A DNA stretch of 64,000 bases, from contig PENC01000001.1 in assembly GCA_003674045.1 (NCBI GenBank), forward strand, positions 434,001 through 498,000, given 5' to 3'. The DNA comes from Streptomyces griseocarneus. Lineage in GTDB: Bacteria > Actinomycetota > Actinomycetes > Streptomycetales > Streptomycetaceae. Made by a program: the position numbers and the translations under genes. Under the pieces are notes generated by a model, which was not told where the DNA came from, searched no databases, and saw nothing but the letters and a program-made list of their open reading frames with translations. Below, piece by piece: positions 41,446-48,742 of this stretch (positions are counted from its first letter, which is position 1; every line of letters starts with the position of its first letter).

Positions 41446-42258
41446 GTGACCGCGTTGGTCGAGCTGACGGACGTCAGCAAGTTCTACGGGAACATCCGCG
41501 CCCTCGAAGGGGTCTCCCTGGAGGTGCACGCGGGCGAGATCACCTGCGTGCTCGGTGACAACGGCGCGGGCAAGTCCACCCTCATCAAGATCATCGCGGG
41601 GCTGCACCGGCACGACGCGGGCACCTTCACGATCGAGGGCGAGGAGGTCCGGCTGGACTCGCCCCGCGAGGCCCTCGACCGCGGCATCGCCACCGTCTAC
41701 CAGGACCTCGCCGTGGTGCCCCTGATGCCGGTCTGGCGGAACTTCTTCCTCGGCTCCGAGCCCACGAAGGGCGCCGGGCCCTTCAAGCGGCTCGACGTCG
41801 CCAAGATGCGCGAGACCACCCGTTCGGAGCTGCTGCGCATGGGCATCGACCTGCGCGACGTCGACCAGCCGATCGGGACGCTCTCCGGCGGCGAGCGGCA
41901 GTGCGTCGCCATCGCGCGGGCGGTCTACTTCGGTGCGAAGGTCCTCGTCCTCGACGAGCCGACCGCCGCGCTCGGCGTCAAGCAGTCCGGCGTCGTGCTG
42001 AAGTACGTGGCGGCCGCGCGGGACGCCGGCCTCGGCGTGGTGCTGATCACGCACAACCCGCACCACGCGTACCTGGTCGGCGACCGCTTCGTCCTGCTCA
42101 AGCGCGGCGCGATGGCCGGCAGCCACGCGAAGTCGGAGATCGCCCTGGACGAGCTGACCCGCCAGATGGCGGGCGGCAGCGAGCTCGACCAGCTCAGCCA
42201 TGAGCTGGCGCGGGCCGGTGTCGCCACCGACGGGGAGCCGTCCGACAAGGGAATGTGA
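41446..42258 (+). CDS. Sugar ABC transporter ATP-binding protein
   Basis: This 270-residue ATPase has Walker [11 protein letters not shown]-loop YQDLA, signature LSGGERQ and Walker [14 protein letters not shown]. It is single-domain, whereas many ribose-type ATPases are double, so it probably works as a dimer. The GTG start follows the permease stop directly. The unusual [12 protein letters not shown] replaces the common H-loop context, with His in THNPHH. Confidence 0.93.
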   Translation: MTALVELTDVSKFYGNIRALEGVSLEVHAGEITCVLGDNGAGKSTLIKIIAGLHRHDAGTFTIEGEEVRLDSPREALDRGIATVYQDLAVVPLMPVWRNFFLGSEPTKGAGPFKRLDVAKMRETTRSELLRMGIDLRDVDQPIGTLSGGERQCVAIARAVYFGAKVLVLDEPTAALGVKQSGVVLKYVAAARDAGLGVVLITHNPHHAYLVGDRFVLLKRGAMAGSHAKSEIALDELTRQMAGGSELDQLSHELARAGVATDGEPSDKGM

Positions 42259-42284
42259 TCTTTCCCCTGTCGGGGGTTCTAGCT

Positions 42285-42385
42285 GTTCGGCTGCGGGTCC
42301 GGTGGGGGCTGGTCGCGCAGTTCCCCGCGCCCCTGACGGGGCGCGGCCCGGCCCTCCCGGCGGGGTCGAGGGGCGCAGCCCCCGG
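42285..42385 (+). repeat. Dispersed intergenic repeat, copy 7
   Basis: TTCGGCTGCGGGTCCGGTGG, GGGCTGGTCGCGCAGTTCCC and CGCGCCCCTGACGGGGCGCG begin 27 bases after the ABC ATPase stop. Confidence 0.8.
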
Positions 42386-42431
42386 AGAAAACTTTTCCAC
42401 CCACAGCAACCACATGACGGCCGTCGGCGGT

Positions 42432-42450
42432 GGTACCGCGATGCGGTACC
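42432..42450. promoter_or_regulatory. Inverted repeat upstream of the ROK gene
   Basis: Perfect 8-bp arms GGTACCGC/GCGGTACC with a three-base centre, 128 bases before the ROK start. It could be an operator. Confidence 0.4.
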
Positions 42451-42577
42451 CAACCGCTCCGTGAGGCACAATCGCAGCGACCGTATACGTGAGGCTCCGC
42501 CTCCCGAGACCAGCTCAGGGACACCGACTCGTGCGAGCACGCCCCCGTACCGCCAGGCCCCACCCCGTGGAGGCACG

Positions 42578-43696
42578 ATGAGCATGTACCGCGAGCTCCA
42601 CAGAGGTGCGGCCAGAGCGACCGTGCTGCGTACGGTGGGCACCCGTGAGCGTCGTTCGCACCTGACGGCCCCCCGCGTTCCCACGGTCGGCATCGACATC
42701 GGCGGCACCAAGGTCATGGCGGGCGTCGTCGACGCCGACGGCAACATCCTGGAGAAGCTCCGTACGGAGACCCCGGACAAGTCCAAGAGCCCCAAGGTCG
42801 TCGAGGACACCATCGTCGAGCTGGTGCTCGACCTCTCCGACCGGCACGACGTGCACGCGGTGGGCATCGGCGCGGCGGGCTGGGTCGACGCCGACCGCAA
42901 CCGCGTCCTGTTCGCCCCGCACCTCTCCTGGCGCAACGAGCCGCTCCGCGACCGCCTCGCGGGCCGCCTCGCGGTGCCGGTGATGGTGGACAACGATGCC
43001 AACACCGCCGCGTGGGCCGAGTGGCGCTTCGGCGCGGGCCGCGGCGAGGACCACCTGGTGATGATCACCCTGGGCACCGGCATCGGTGGCGCCATCCTGG
43101 AGGACGGCCAGGTCAAGCGGGGCAAGTACGGGGTCGCGGGCGAGTTCGGCCATATGCAGGTCGTGCCCGGCGGTCACCGCTGCCCGTGCGGCAACCGCGG
43201 CTGCTGGGAGCAGTACAGCTCCGGCAACGCCCTCGTCCGCGAGGCCCGGGAACTGGCCGCCGCCGAGTCCCCGGTCGCGTACGGCATCATCGACCGCGTC
43301 GGGGGCAACATCCCCGAGATCACCGGGCCGCTGATCACCGAGCTGGCCCGTTCCGGCGACGCCATGTGCGTCGAGCTGCTCCAGGACATCGGCCAGTGGC
43401 TGGGCGTGGGCATCGCCAACCTCGCCGCCGCCCTCGACCCGTCCTGCTTCGTCATCGGCGGTGGCGTCAGCGCCGCCGACGACCTGCTGATCGGCCCCGC
43501 CCGGGACGCGTTCCGCCGCCATCTGACCGGCCGCGGCTACCGCCCGGAGGCCCGGATCGTCAAGGCGCAGCTCGGGCCCGAGGCGGGCATGGTCGGCGCC
43601 GCGGACCTCGCGCGGCTCGTCGCCCGCCGCTTCCGGCGGGCCAACCGCCGCCGCGTCGAGCGCTACGAGCGGTACGCGCGGGCGGGCCGCGGGTGA
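42578..43696 (+). CDS. ROK family sugar kinase (glucokinase-like)
   Basis: This 372-residue protein has the ROK ATP motif GIDIGGTKVMAGVVD (about residues 38-52), the catalytic region MVDNDANTAAWAEWRFGAG, GTGIGGAI, the GEFGHM segment and the zinc motif CPCGNRGCWEQYSSG. A 35-residue N-terminal extension precedes the fold and has no HTH, so it is a kinase rather than a repressor. The ATG at 42578 follows GGAGG. Its position suggests it phosphorylates the imported sugar. Confidence 0.9.
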   Translation: MSMYRELHRGAARATVLRTVGTRERRSHLTAPRVPTVGIDIGGTKVMAGVVDADGNILEKLRTETPDKSKSPKVVEDTIVELVLDLSDRHDVHAVGIGAAGWVDADRNRVLFAPHLSWRNEPLRDRLAGRLAVPVMVDNDANTAAWAEWRFGAGRGEDHLVMITLGTGIGGAILEDGQVKRGKYGVAGEFGHMQVVPGGHRCPCGNRGCWEQYSSGNALVREARELAAAESPVAYGIIDRVGGNIPEITGPLITELARSGDAMCVELLQDIGQWLGVGIANLAAALDPSCFVIGGGVSAADDLLIGPARDAFRRHLTGRGYRPEARIVKAQLGPEAGMVGAADLARLVARRFRRANRRRVERYERYARAGRG

Positions 43697-44271
43697 CGGC
43701 CACCATGGAACGTCCCGAGCGCACCACGGAGCCGGACCGGCAGCGGGAGCCGGGCGGCACCCGCCGCGGGCACCGCGTGGTCAAGGCCGTCGTGATCTTC
43801 CTGCTCGTCGCCATCCCCGCGGGGTACCTCTACATCTCCGCGATGCAGAGCCAGGACGGCAGCGAGTCGAAGAAGGAGCAGGCCCGCCAGCACGGCCTGG
43901 AGGAGGGCTGGCCGACCCGGCTCCAGCGGCGCATCTACGAGGTGACGGTGCCGTCCTACGCCAAGGACGTGGCCAGCTACGAGACCAACTCGTGGAAGTC
44001 CAGCTCGCTGTACCTGCAGTTCACCACCACCCGCGAGCGCTTCGCGAAGTGGCTGACCGACGTCGGCACGAGCTCCTCCGCGCTGAAGAACGGCGAGGTC
44101 ACGATCGACGACGACCAGGCGTCCGTGGTCGGCTGGGACTTCGGCTCCGGCCACCGCTGGGCAGGCACCGTCCGCGAACAGGACAAGCCCAAGCCCACCC
44201 TGGAGATCACCGCCAACCTGGACAACCCGGACTATCCGAAGGTGTACGTCGTCTCCACGACGGCCCCCTGA
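43693..44271 (+). CDS. Membrane-anchored hypothetical protein
   Basis: This 192-residue protein has a GTG start overlapping the ROK stop (GTGA) or an internal ATG at 43705. A basic N-terminus precedes one transmembrane helix (VVKAVVIFLLVAIPAGYLYISAM), so the 130-residue C-terminal part is predicted outside the cell. That part has SLYLQFTTTRERFAKWL and WDFGSGHRWAGTV. No domain is recognised. Coupling to the ROK gene suggests a linked role. Confidence 0.65.
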   Translation: MTATMERPERTTEPDRQREPGGTRRGHRVVKAVVIFLLVAIPAGYLYISAMQSQDGSESKKEQARQHGLEEGWPTRLQRRIYEVTVPSYAKDVASYETNSWKSSSLYLQFTTTRERFAKWLTDVGTSSSALKNGEVTIDDDQASVVGWDFGSGHRWAGTVREQDKPKPTLEITANLDNPDYPKVYVVSTTAP

Positions 44272-44341
44272 CCGCCGGGCGTCCTGCGCGCGTACGGGGG
44301 AGGGCGAGTGGACGCGCTCCGTCCGCGCTAGCGTGCGACGC

Positions 44342-45283
44342 ATGAGTCTTCACGTCGTCATCGGCTTCGGGCCCGCCGGCTCGGCCACCGCCCGCCTCCT
44401 GGCCGAGCGGGGCTGTTCGGTCCGGGTCGTCACCAGGTCGGGCGGACACCCCGAACCGGGCATCGAACACGTCGCGCTGGACGCGACGGATCCCGCGCGA
44501 CTGGCCGACGCCGCGCGGGGCGCCGTCGCGATGTACAACTGCGCCGCTCCGCCGTACCACCGCTGGACGCGCGACTGGCCGCCGCTGGCCCGGTCGGTCG
44601 GCGAGGCGGCGGAGGAGACCGGAGCCGTCCTGGTCCTGCTGGGCAACCTCTACGGCTACGGCCCGGTGAACGGCCCGATGACCGAGGACCTGCCGCTCGC
44701 GGCGACCGGCCCCAAGGGGCGCGTCCGGGCCGCCGTCTGGAAGCAGGCGCTGGAGCTGCACGAGCAGGGCCGCATCAGGGCGGTCGAGGTGCGCGCCTCC
44801 GACTTCTTCGGCCCCGGCGTCACCGACGGCGGCCACCTCGCCGCCCGGGCCGTGCCGCCACTCCTGCGCGGCAAGCCCGTCACCGTACTGGGCAACCCCG
44901 ACACCCCGCACAGCTGGAGCTACCTCCCCGACATCGCGGCGGCCCTCGTCGAGGCCGCCGGAAACGAACGTGCCTGGGGCCGGGCCTGGCACGTTCCGAC
45001 GGTTCCGCCGCGCTCCCTCCGGGACATGCTCGCCGGACTCGCCGAGCAGCTCCGGGTGAATCCGGTACCGGTGCGCAGCATGCCCCCGGCCGCGCTGCGC
45101 GCCCTGTCGCTCTTCTCCCCGCTGCTACGGGAACTCCAGGAAGTGCGCTATCAATTCGACGGTCCATTCGTGATGGACTCGACCGCCTGTTCCACGGAAT
45201 TCTCCGTGAGCGCCACACCCGTGGAGGAGCAGTTCGAGGCGACGGCGCAATGGTGGCGCGAGCGGTCGGCCACCACCGGATGA
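44342..45283 (+). CDS. NAD-dependent epimerase/dehydratase family protein
   Basis: This 313-residue SDR-type protein has Rossmann motif VIGFGPAGSATARLLAERG (GxGxxG variant), LLGNLYGYGPVNGPMTEDLP with the catalytic-region Tyr, EVRASDFFGPGV, and SWSYLPDIAAALVEA. The ATG at 44342 begins with a short strand into the nucleotide site; a start nine bases upstream is possible. The sugar or alcohol substrate is not evident, and no clear operon partner exists. Confidence 0.8.
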   Translation: MSLHVVIGFGPAGSATARLLAERGCSVRVVTRSGGHPEPGIEHVALDATDPARLADAARGAVAMYNCAAPPYHRWTRDWPPLARSVGEAAEETGAVLVLLGNLYGYGPVNGPMTEDLPLAATGPKGRVRAAVWKQALELHEQGRIRAVEVRASDFFGPGVTDGGHLAARAVPPLLRGKPVTVLGNPDTPHSWSYLPDIAAALVEAAGNERAWGRAWHVPTVPPRSLRDMLAGLAEQLRVNPVPVRSMPPAALRALSLFSPLLRELQEVRYQFDGPFVMDSTACSTEFSVSATPVEEQFEATAQWWRERSATTG

Positions 45284-45297
45284 GCGTCGGAAAGGGA

Positions 45298-45419
45298 TCA
45301 GTGCCACACCTGGTACATGCCGTTGTTCCCGGGCTCCGTGTACAGGCGTGAGCCGTTGGTGTCGAGGTAGCAGCCCTGCACCGAACCGGCGCCCCGGTGC
45401 TTGAGCTTCCAGCCGGCCG
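45298..45419 (-). pseudogene. C-terminal fragment of a ricin-type beta-trefoil lectin
   Basis: Read on the minus strand, about 40 codons end in a TGA and spell GWKLKHRGAGSVQGCYLDTNG then SRLYTEPGNNGMYQVWH. YQVW is the QxW motif of RICIN domains. The reading frame has no upstream continuation: at about 45420 the sequence changes to a regulator fragment on the opposite strand. It is therefore a truncated remnant of a secreted carbohydrate-binding protein. Confidence 0.55.
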
Positions 45420-46390
45420 GTACCCGACGGACTGTCCTTGCTGCTCGCCGATGCCGCTTCGGCCCTGAGCCTGTGCCGGCGGGCCGAGCACTCCGAGCGG
45501 CAGCGGCGTCGGCTCGAACTCGCCGAGGCCCGCAACCGGGAGGCGGTGCTGCATCTGCTGATGAACGGTCACCTCGCGGCCGCTCACCAGGTCGCCGGCG
45601 CGCTGCGTCCCCCGCCGCCCTCGGAGATCCGCTTCCATGTGGTCGAATGCCCGCCCCGCGTACGAGGCCACCTCACCGGCCGCTGTACCGCGCTTGCCGA
45701 AGGCATCTGGGTCATCCTGTGTCCGGTCTACGCCGACCACTTCTTCGTGATCGCACCGTCGCCGGCAGCGGCCGTCACCGCGCTCGGGGACGACTGCCTG
45801 GTGGGTATCAGCGAGGATCTGCCGCTGAGCGACACGGCCACCGGCTACGCGCAGGCGTTCCACGCCCTTGCCGCGGCTCGCAACCAGCCCGGCCGGCATG
45901 CACGGTCGCGTCCCGGCCGTGCCTGGCACTGACCATCGGGCCGGAGGCGGCGGCGTGGGCCAGGGCCGTCCTGGCGCCCCTGCGCGCCTACTCGGCCAAA
46001 CGCTCCCAGGATCCCGGCGGCGGAGAACTCGTGGCCACCGCGGCATCCTGGCCGGTCTTCTCCTCGCAGGCGACCGCACACCTGAAGATCCACCGGAACA
46101 CCCTGTCCGCCCGCATCGAACTCATAGGAGAGCTCCTGGGCCTCGACCTCCACCGGACGCTGACCGCCTGTCTGCGCAGTGACGCCCGGCCGGGCCCGAC
46201 CGCCGCCGCGCTCTCGCTGTCCGTCAGCGCCACCCGCAAGCGACTGGCACGTATCGAGGCGCTGCTGGAGTGCTCGCTGACGCGCTCTCCCAGCGTGCGC
46301 CATGACCTGTGGCCGGCGCTGCGCGCCCTGGAACTCGGGGAAGGGCGGCCCGGAATTTCTCCGGACCGCGTTACCGCGCCGCGTTTTTGA
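45420..46390 (+). pseudogene. PucR-family regulator, 5'-truncated and frameshifted
   Basis: One frame (45420 to about 45900) reads VPDGLSLLLADAASALSLCRRAEHSERQRRRLELAEARNRE and VWVILCP-type segments of the PucR middle domain. It then shifts near 45900, and a second frame (to 46390) supplies the C-terminal helix-turn-helix region, including ATAHLKIHRNTLSARIELIGELLGL. No N-terminal domain or start remains. The simplest reading is a deletion that removed the 5' end, joining it to the lectin fragment, followed by a frameshift. Confidence 0.6.
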
Positions 46391-46428
46391 GGGGGAGTCA
46401 CATGCCGCGCGCCACACGAACGCAAGAG

Positions 46429-46465
46429 GCCGGAAGAGAGCGAGGGGAAAGCGCTCTCTTCCGGC
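46429..46465. terminator. Hairpin terminator after the first peptide gene
   Basis: A perfect 14-bp stem (GCCGGAAGAGAGCG/CGCTCTCTTCCGGC) with a nine-base loop lies 32 bases beyond the 20-residue peptide gene and after the PucR remnant, so it could serve both strands. Confidence 0.7.
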
Positions 46466-46496
46466 AAAAGGCGTTCTTATCCGGAACAGCCGGATC

Positions 46497-46559
46497 TCAG
46501 CCGAAGATCCAATTGATCACCTGGGTGAAGGCGTTCACCGCGAAGTCGAACAGATCCAT
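46497..46559 (-). CDS. 20-residue amphipathic peptide, PSM-like
   Basis: An ATG at 46559 follows AAAGGGGGTGA. The peptide reads MDLFDFAVNAFTQVINWIFG and ends in TGA. It is hydrophobic with two Asp residues (net negative), Phe- and Trp-rich, and would form an amphipathic helix. It aligns without gaps, from FD to the C-terminus, with the 22-residue peptide encoded 105 bases upstream: F-D-x-A, then Asn/Gln-Trp three residues from the end, and a final Gly. The length and style recall phenol-soluble modulins and leaderless surfactant or antimicrobial peptides. No cysteines or leader motifs are present. Function is inferred only. Confidence 0.65.
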   Translation of the reverse strand: MDLFDFAVNAFTQVINWIFG

Positions 46560-46618
46560 CCGTATTCACCCCCTTTCCTCAGCACTGGCGCATTTTTCCC
46601 GTCAAGACGGGATATTCG

Positions 46619-46655
46619 GACTTTCGGGGCAGACGGTGCAATCGCCCCGAAAGTC
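46619..46655. terminator. Hairpin between the two peptide genes
   Basis: A perfect 12-bp stem (GACTTTCGGGGC/GCCCCGAAAGTC) lies just after the 22-residue peptide gene. A smaller CCCGTC-AA-GACGGG hairpin follows at 46598-46611. The hairpins could set the ratio of the two peptides by partial termination. Confidence 0.55.
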
Positions 46656-46664
46656 TCTGGCGTC

Positions 46665-46733
46665 CTAGCCCTGGAACCACTGGAGGGCGTAGCCGATCAG
46701 GCTGGTCGCGATGTCGAAGAACGTGGAGAACAT
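46665..46733 (-). CDS. 22-residue amphipathic peptide, PSM-like paralogue
   Basis: An ATG at 46733 follows AGCAGGAG. The peptide begins MFSTFFDIATSL and continues IGYALQWFQG before TAG. It shares with the 20-residue peptide the ungapped pattern F-D-(F/I)-A-x9-(N/Q)-W-(I/F)-x-G, so the two are probable paralogues. It is anionic, Phe-rich and free of cysteine. It is first in the short minus-strand unit, 77 bases downstream of a promoter-like sequence, and divergent from the two-component genes, suggesting control by them. Confidence 0.65.
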   Translation of the reverse strand: MFSTFFDIATSLIGYALQWFQG

Positions 46734-46809
46734 CTCGGGGCTCCTGCTTTCCTGTGATCACCGGTGTCCGGCGAGCGATTCGAACGAGATGATCGTCCCT
46801 GGCCCGCCG

Positions 46810-46837
46810 GATGTAGGGCATCCGCATAAGTCCGCAA
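46810..46837 (-). promoter_or_regulatory. Promoter of the peptide genes
   Basis: Minus-strand -35 TTGCGG (46832-46837), 16-base spacer and -10 TACATC (46810-46815). The inverted repeat at 46840 abuts its upstream side, the place for an activator. Confidence 0.4.
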
Positions 46838-46839
46838 GA

Positions 46840-46862
46840 TTTCTGCGGGTCGGCCGCAGAAA
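46840..46862. promoter_or_regulatory. Inverted repeat between peptide genes and two-component genes
   Basis: TTTCTGCGG-GTCGG-CCGCAGAAA is a perfect 9-bp repeat. Its core TGCGG-N5-CCGCA recurs upstream of the metalloprotease gene (52501-52517). It is a candidate site for the LuxR-type regulator encoded next to it. Confidence 0.5.
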
Positions 46863-47005
46863 ATTGAAGTTTTGACCGTTCGTTGCGGGAATTCCTTCGG
46901 TTGACAAGATTGGCCACTACATCGGAAGGTGAATGCATTCACTGGGGGCGGCAAAGCAGCCATGTTTTCCCCGTGCCCGAAAGGCCATGCAGAAGGTGGG
47001 GTCCC

Positions 47006-47617
47006 GTGCGAGTGGTCCTGGCTGAGGATCATCCGACCGTACGAGCTGGAACACGGGCGTTCCTGGAGCCCGAGGGCTTCGCCGTGGTCGGGGAGGCCGC
47101 CTGCGAACGCGAGGCGCTGGAGATCGTCTCCGCGCAGCAGCCCGATGTGCTGATGCTGGACATGAAGCTGGAGTCGGGGCTGGCGCTCAAGGCCATTCCC
47201 CAATTCCTCGCAGCCGCGCCGGGGATGGGAATTCTCGTGCAGAGCTGCTACGAGGACCGCGCCATCATCTGCGGGGCGCTGGCCGCGGGCGCCGCGGGCT
47301 ATCTGCTGAAGAGCAGTCCCGTGTCCGAGCTGGTCCTGGCGGTACGGACGGTGGCGTCGGGAGGGCGGTACGTACAGCCCTCGCTCGGTGCCGGGCTGGC
47401 CCGTGCCCAGGGCCGGGAGCCGGAGCTGCCCCTGCGGGAGCGGCAGGTCCTGGGCCTGCTGGCCGAGGGGTACACCAACCGCGAGGTGGCCGCGCGGCTG
47501 ACGGTCAGCATCCGCACGGTGGAGAGCGTCAGGGCCGCGCTGCGCGCCCGGCTGGGCCTGGCCACCAGGGCCGACCTCGTCGCGTACGCCCGGCAGCACC
47601 GCTCCGCCGATGCGTAG
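47006..47617 (+). CDS. LuxR-family (NarL/FixJ) response regulator
   Basis: This 203-residue protein starts at GTG 47006. The receiver domain has the acidic pair in VVLAEDHPTV, the phospho-acceptor Asp in VLMLDMKLESG and Lys in GYLLKSS. The C-terminal LuxR HTH is LPLRERQVLGLLAEGYTNREVAARLTVSIRTVESVRAALRARLGL, in parts (about residues 135-185). It overlaps the kinase gene by eight bases, so the two form a pair. It is divergent from the peptide genes, which are a likely target. Confidence 0.9.
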   Translation: MRVVLAEDHPTVRAGTRAFLEPEGFAVVGEAACEREALEIVSAQQPDVLMLDMKLESGLALKAIPQFLAAAPGMGILVQSCYEDRAIICGALAAGAAGYLLKSSPVSELVLAVRTVASGGRYVQPSLGAGLARAQGREPELPLRERQVLGLLAEGYTNREVAARLTVSIRTVESVRAALRARLGLATRADLVAYARQHRSADA

Positions 47618-48647
47618 CGGAAGAGCCCGGCCGGTCGCGGCACACCAACCGCTCGCCCTGGGCGTCCTCAGCGGCATCTGCGTGTCCGTGACCCTGTTCG
47701 GCGCCGCGGCGTACTCGGCCAACCTGCTCACCCACGACCGGCTGCCGCCCCGGACCCTCTCGCCCCCGGCCGTCGCCCTGGCCACCGGCATCCTCGCGCT
47801 GATGACCTGCGGGATGCGGCGCGCCCGCCGGGTGCTGATCCTGATCTGCTGCGGATTCACGGTGCTGAGCGTGGACCGGCTGGCGCATTCCACGCTGACG
47901 GACTATGTCGCCATGGCGTTCCTGCTGGCGGCGGCGGCGTGCGCCGTCCCGGCCTGGCCCGAGATGAAGGTGATCCTCAGCCGGGGAAGCGCCAGTGCGA
48001 CGGTGGAGCGGCAGGAACACCACGCGGGCCTGCTCGCGGGCGAGTTGCACGACGAAGTCCTCCAGCTGCTGGCGCTGACCCGGCGGCGGCTCGACGCGGC
48101 CCAAGCGCTGGAGGACCCCCGTGCGCTGCGCGCGGCCATGGAAGACGCTTCCCGCACCCTCGACGAACAGGGCCGCACGCTGCGCCGCATCATCGCCGTC
48201 GTGAGCCCGGCGGCCGTTCGGGGGGTGAGCCTCGCCGAGTCGGTCACCTCCCTCGCCGAACAGGTCGCCGCCGAGAACGGGCTCGTGGTGTGCATGGACG
48301 TCCGTGGTGACCGGCCCCATGCGTGTGCCGCGGAGAACGGCGTGAACCTGGCCGTCTACCGAGTCGCTCAGGAAGCACTCGCCAACGTGGTCAAGCACGC
48401 CGATGCCCAGTACATCGGCATCACCCTCATATGCCGCGACGACGGCATCAGCCTCACCGTCACCGACGACGGACGCGGCCTCGGACCGAACGCCCCGAGA
48501 GCCACGGAGGGGTACGGCATGCAGGGCATGCGCTGGCGCTGCGAAGCGTACGGCGGCACCTTCAGCGCCAGAACCGCCGGCGCCGCCGGTACGGTCGTCC
48601 GGGCCGTGTTCCCCCTGCGCAACCGCCGGAAGTCCCGGGCGTCCTAG
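47610..48647 (+). CDS. NarX-type sensor histidine kinase
   Basis: This 345-residue kinase has four or so transmembrane helices in the first 115 residues (GVLSGICVSVTLFGAAAYSANLL, ALATGILALMTCGM, VLILICCGFTVLSV, YVAMAFLLAAAACAVPAW). There is no large outer domain, so it probably senses something in or at the membrane. The HisKA_3 phosphorylation motif is ELHDEVLQLLAL, and the ATPase domain has YRVAQEALANVVKHADA, VTDDGRGLGP and GYGMQGM. It shares an eight-base overlap with the response regulator. Amphipathic peptides encoded nearby could be the signal. Confidence 0.9.
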   Translation: MRSGRARPVAAHQPLALGVLSGICVSVTLFGAAAYSANLLTHDRLPPRTLSPPAVALATGILALMTCGMRRARRVLILICCGFTVLSVDRLAHSTLTDYVAMAFLLAAAACAVPAWPEMKVILSRGSASATVERQEHHAGLLAGELHDEVLQLLALTRRRLDAAQALEDPRALRAAMEDASRTLDEQGRTLRRIIAVVSPAAVRGVSLAESVTSLAEQVAAENGLVVCMDVRGDRPHACAAENGVNLAVYRVAQEALANVVKHADAQYIGITLICRDDGISLTVTDDGRGLGPNAPRATEGYGMQGMRWRCEAYGGTFSARTAGAAGTVVRAVFPLRNRRKSRAS

Positions 48648-48666
48648 CCGGCCGCGCCGGCACCTG

Positions 48667-48702
48667 CCCGCCCCCGGCCCGCACAGGCAGGCCAGGGGCG
48701 GG
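48667..48702. terminator. Bidirectional terminator between converging genes
   Basis: CCCGCCCC and GGGGCGGG pair around a 20-base loop in the gap between the kinase gene and the anchored-protein gene. Confidence 0.45.
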
Positions 48703-48742
48703 ACCGGCCTCGGCGCCGATCAGGCCCGGACGGCCGACGGCA

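Larger units (their letters stand above)
42259..42577. other. Gene-free stretch upstream of the ROK kinase
   Basis: About 320 bases contain one dispersed-repeat copy and the inverted repeat GGTACCGC-GAT-GCGGTACC. No further gene is convincing. Confidence 0.6.

Noticed and set aside
40300..43125. Minus-strand open frame of 941 codons
   Set aside because: It is antisense to four well-supported genes (ABC permease, ATPase, ROK and part of the binding protein) and shows no recognisable motifs.
46579..46938. 119-codon minus-strand frame over the 22-residue peptide
   Set aside because: It has no ribosome site, crosses a terminator-like hairpin and is Arg-rich. The short peptide frame has a better start and a paralogue next door.
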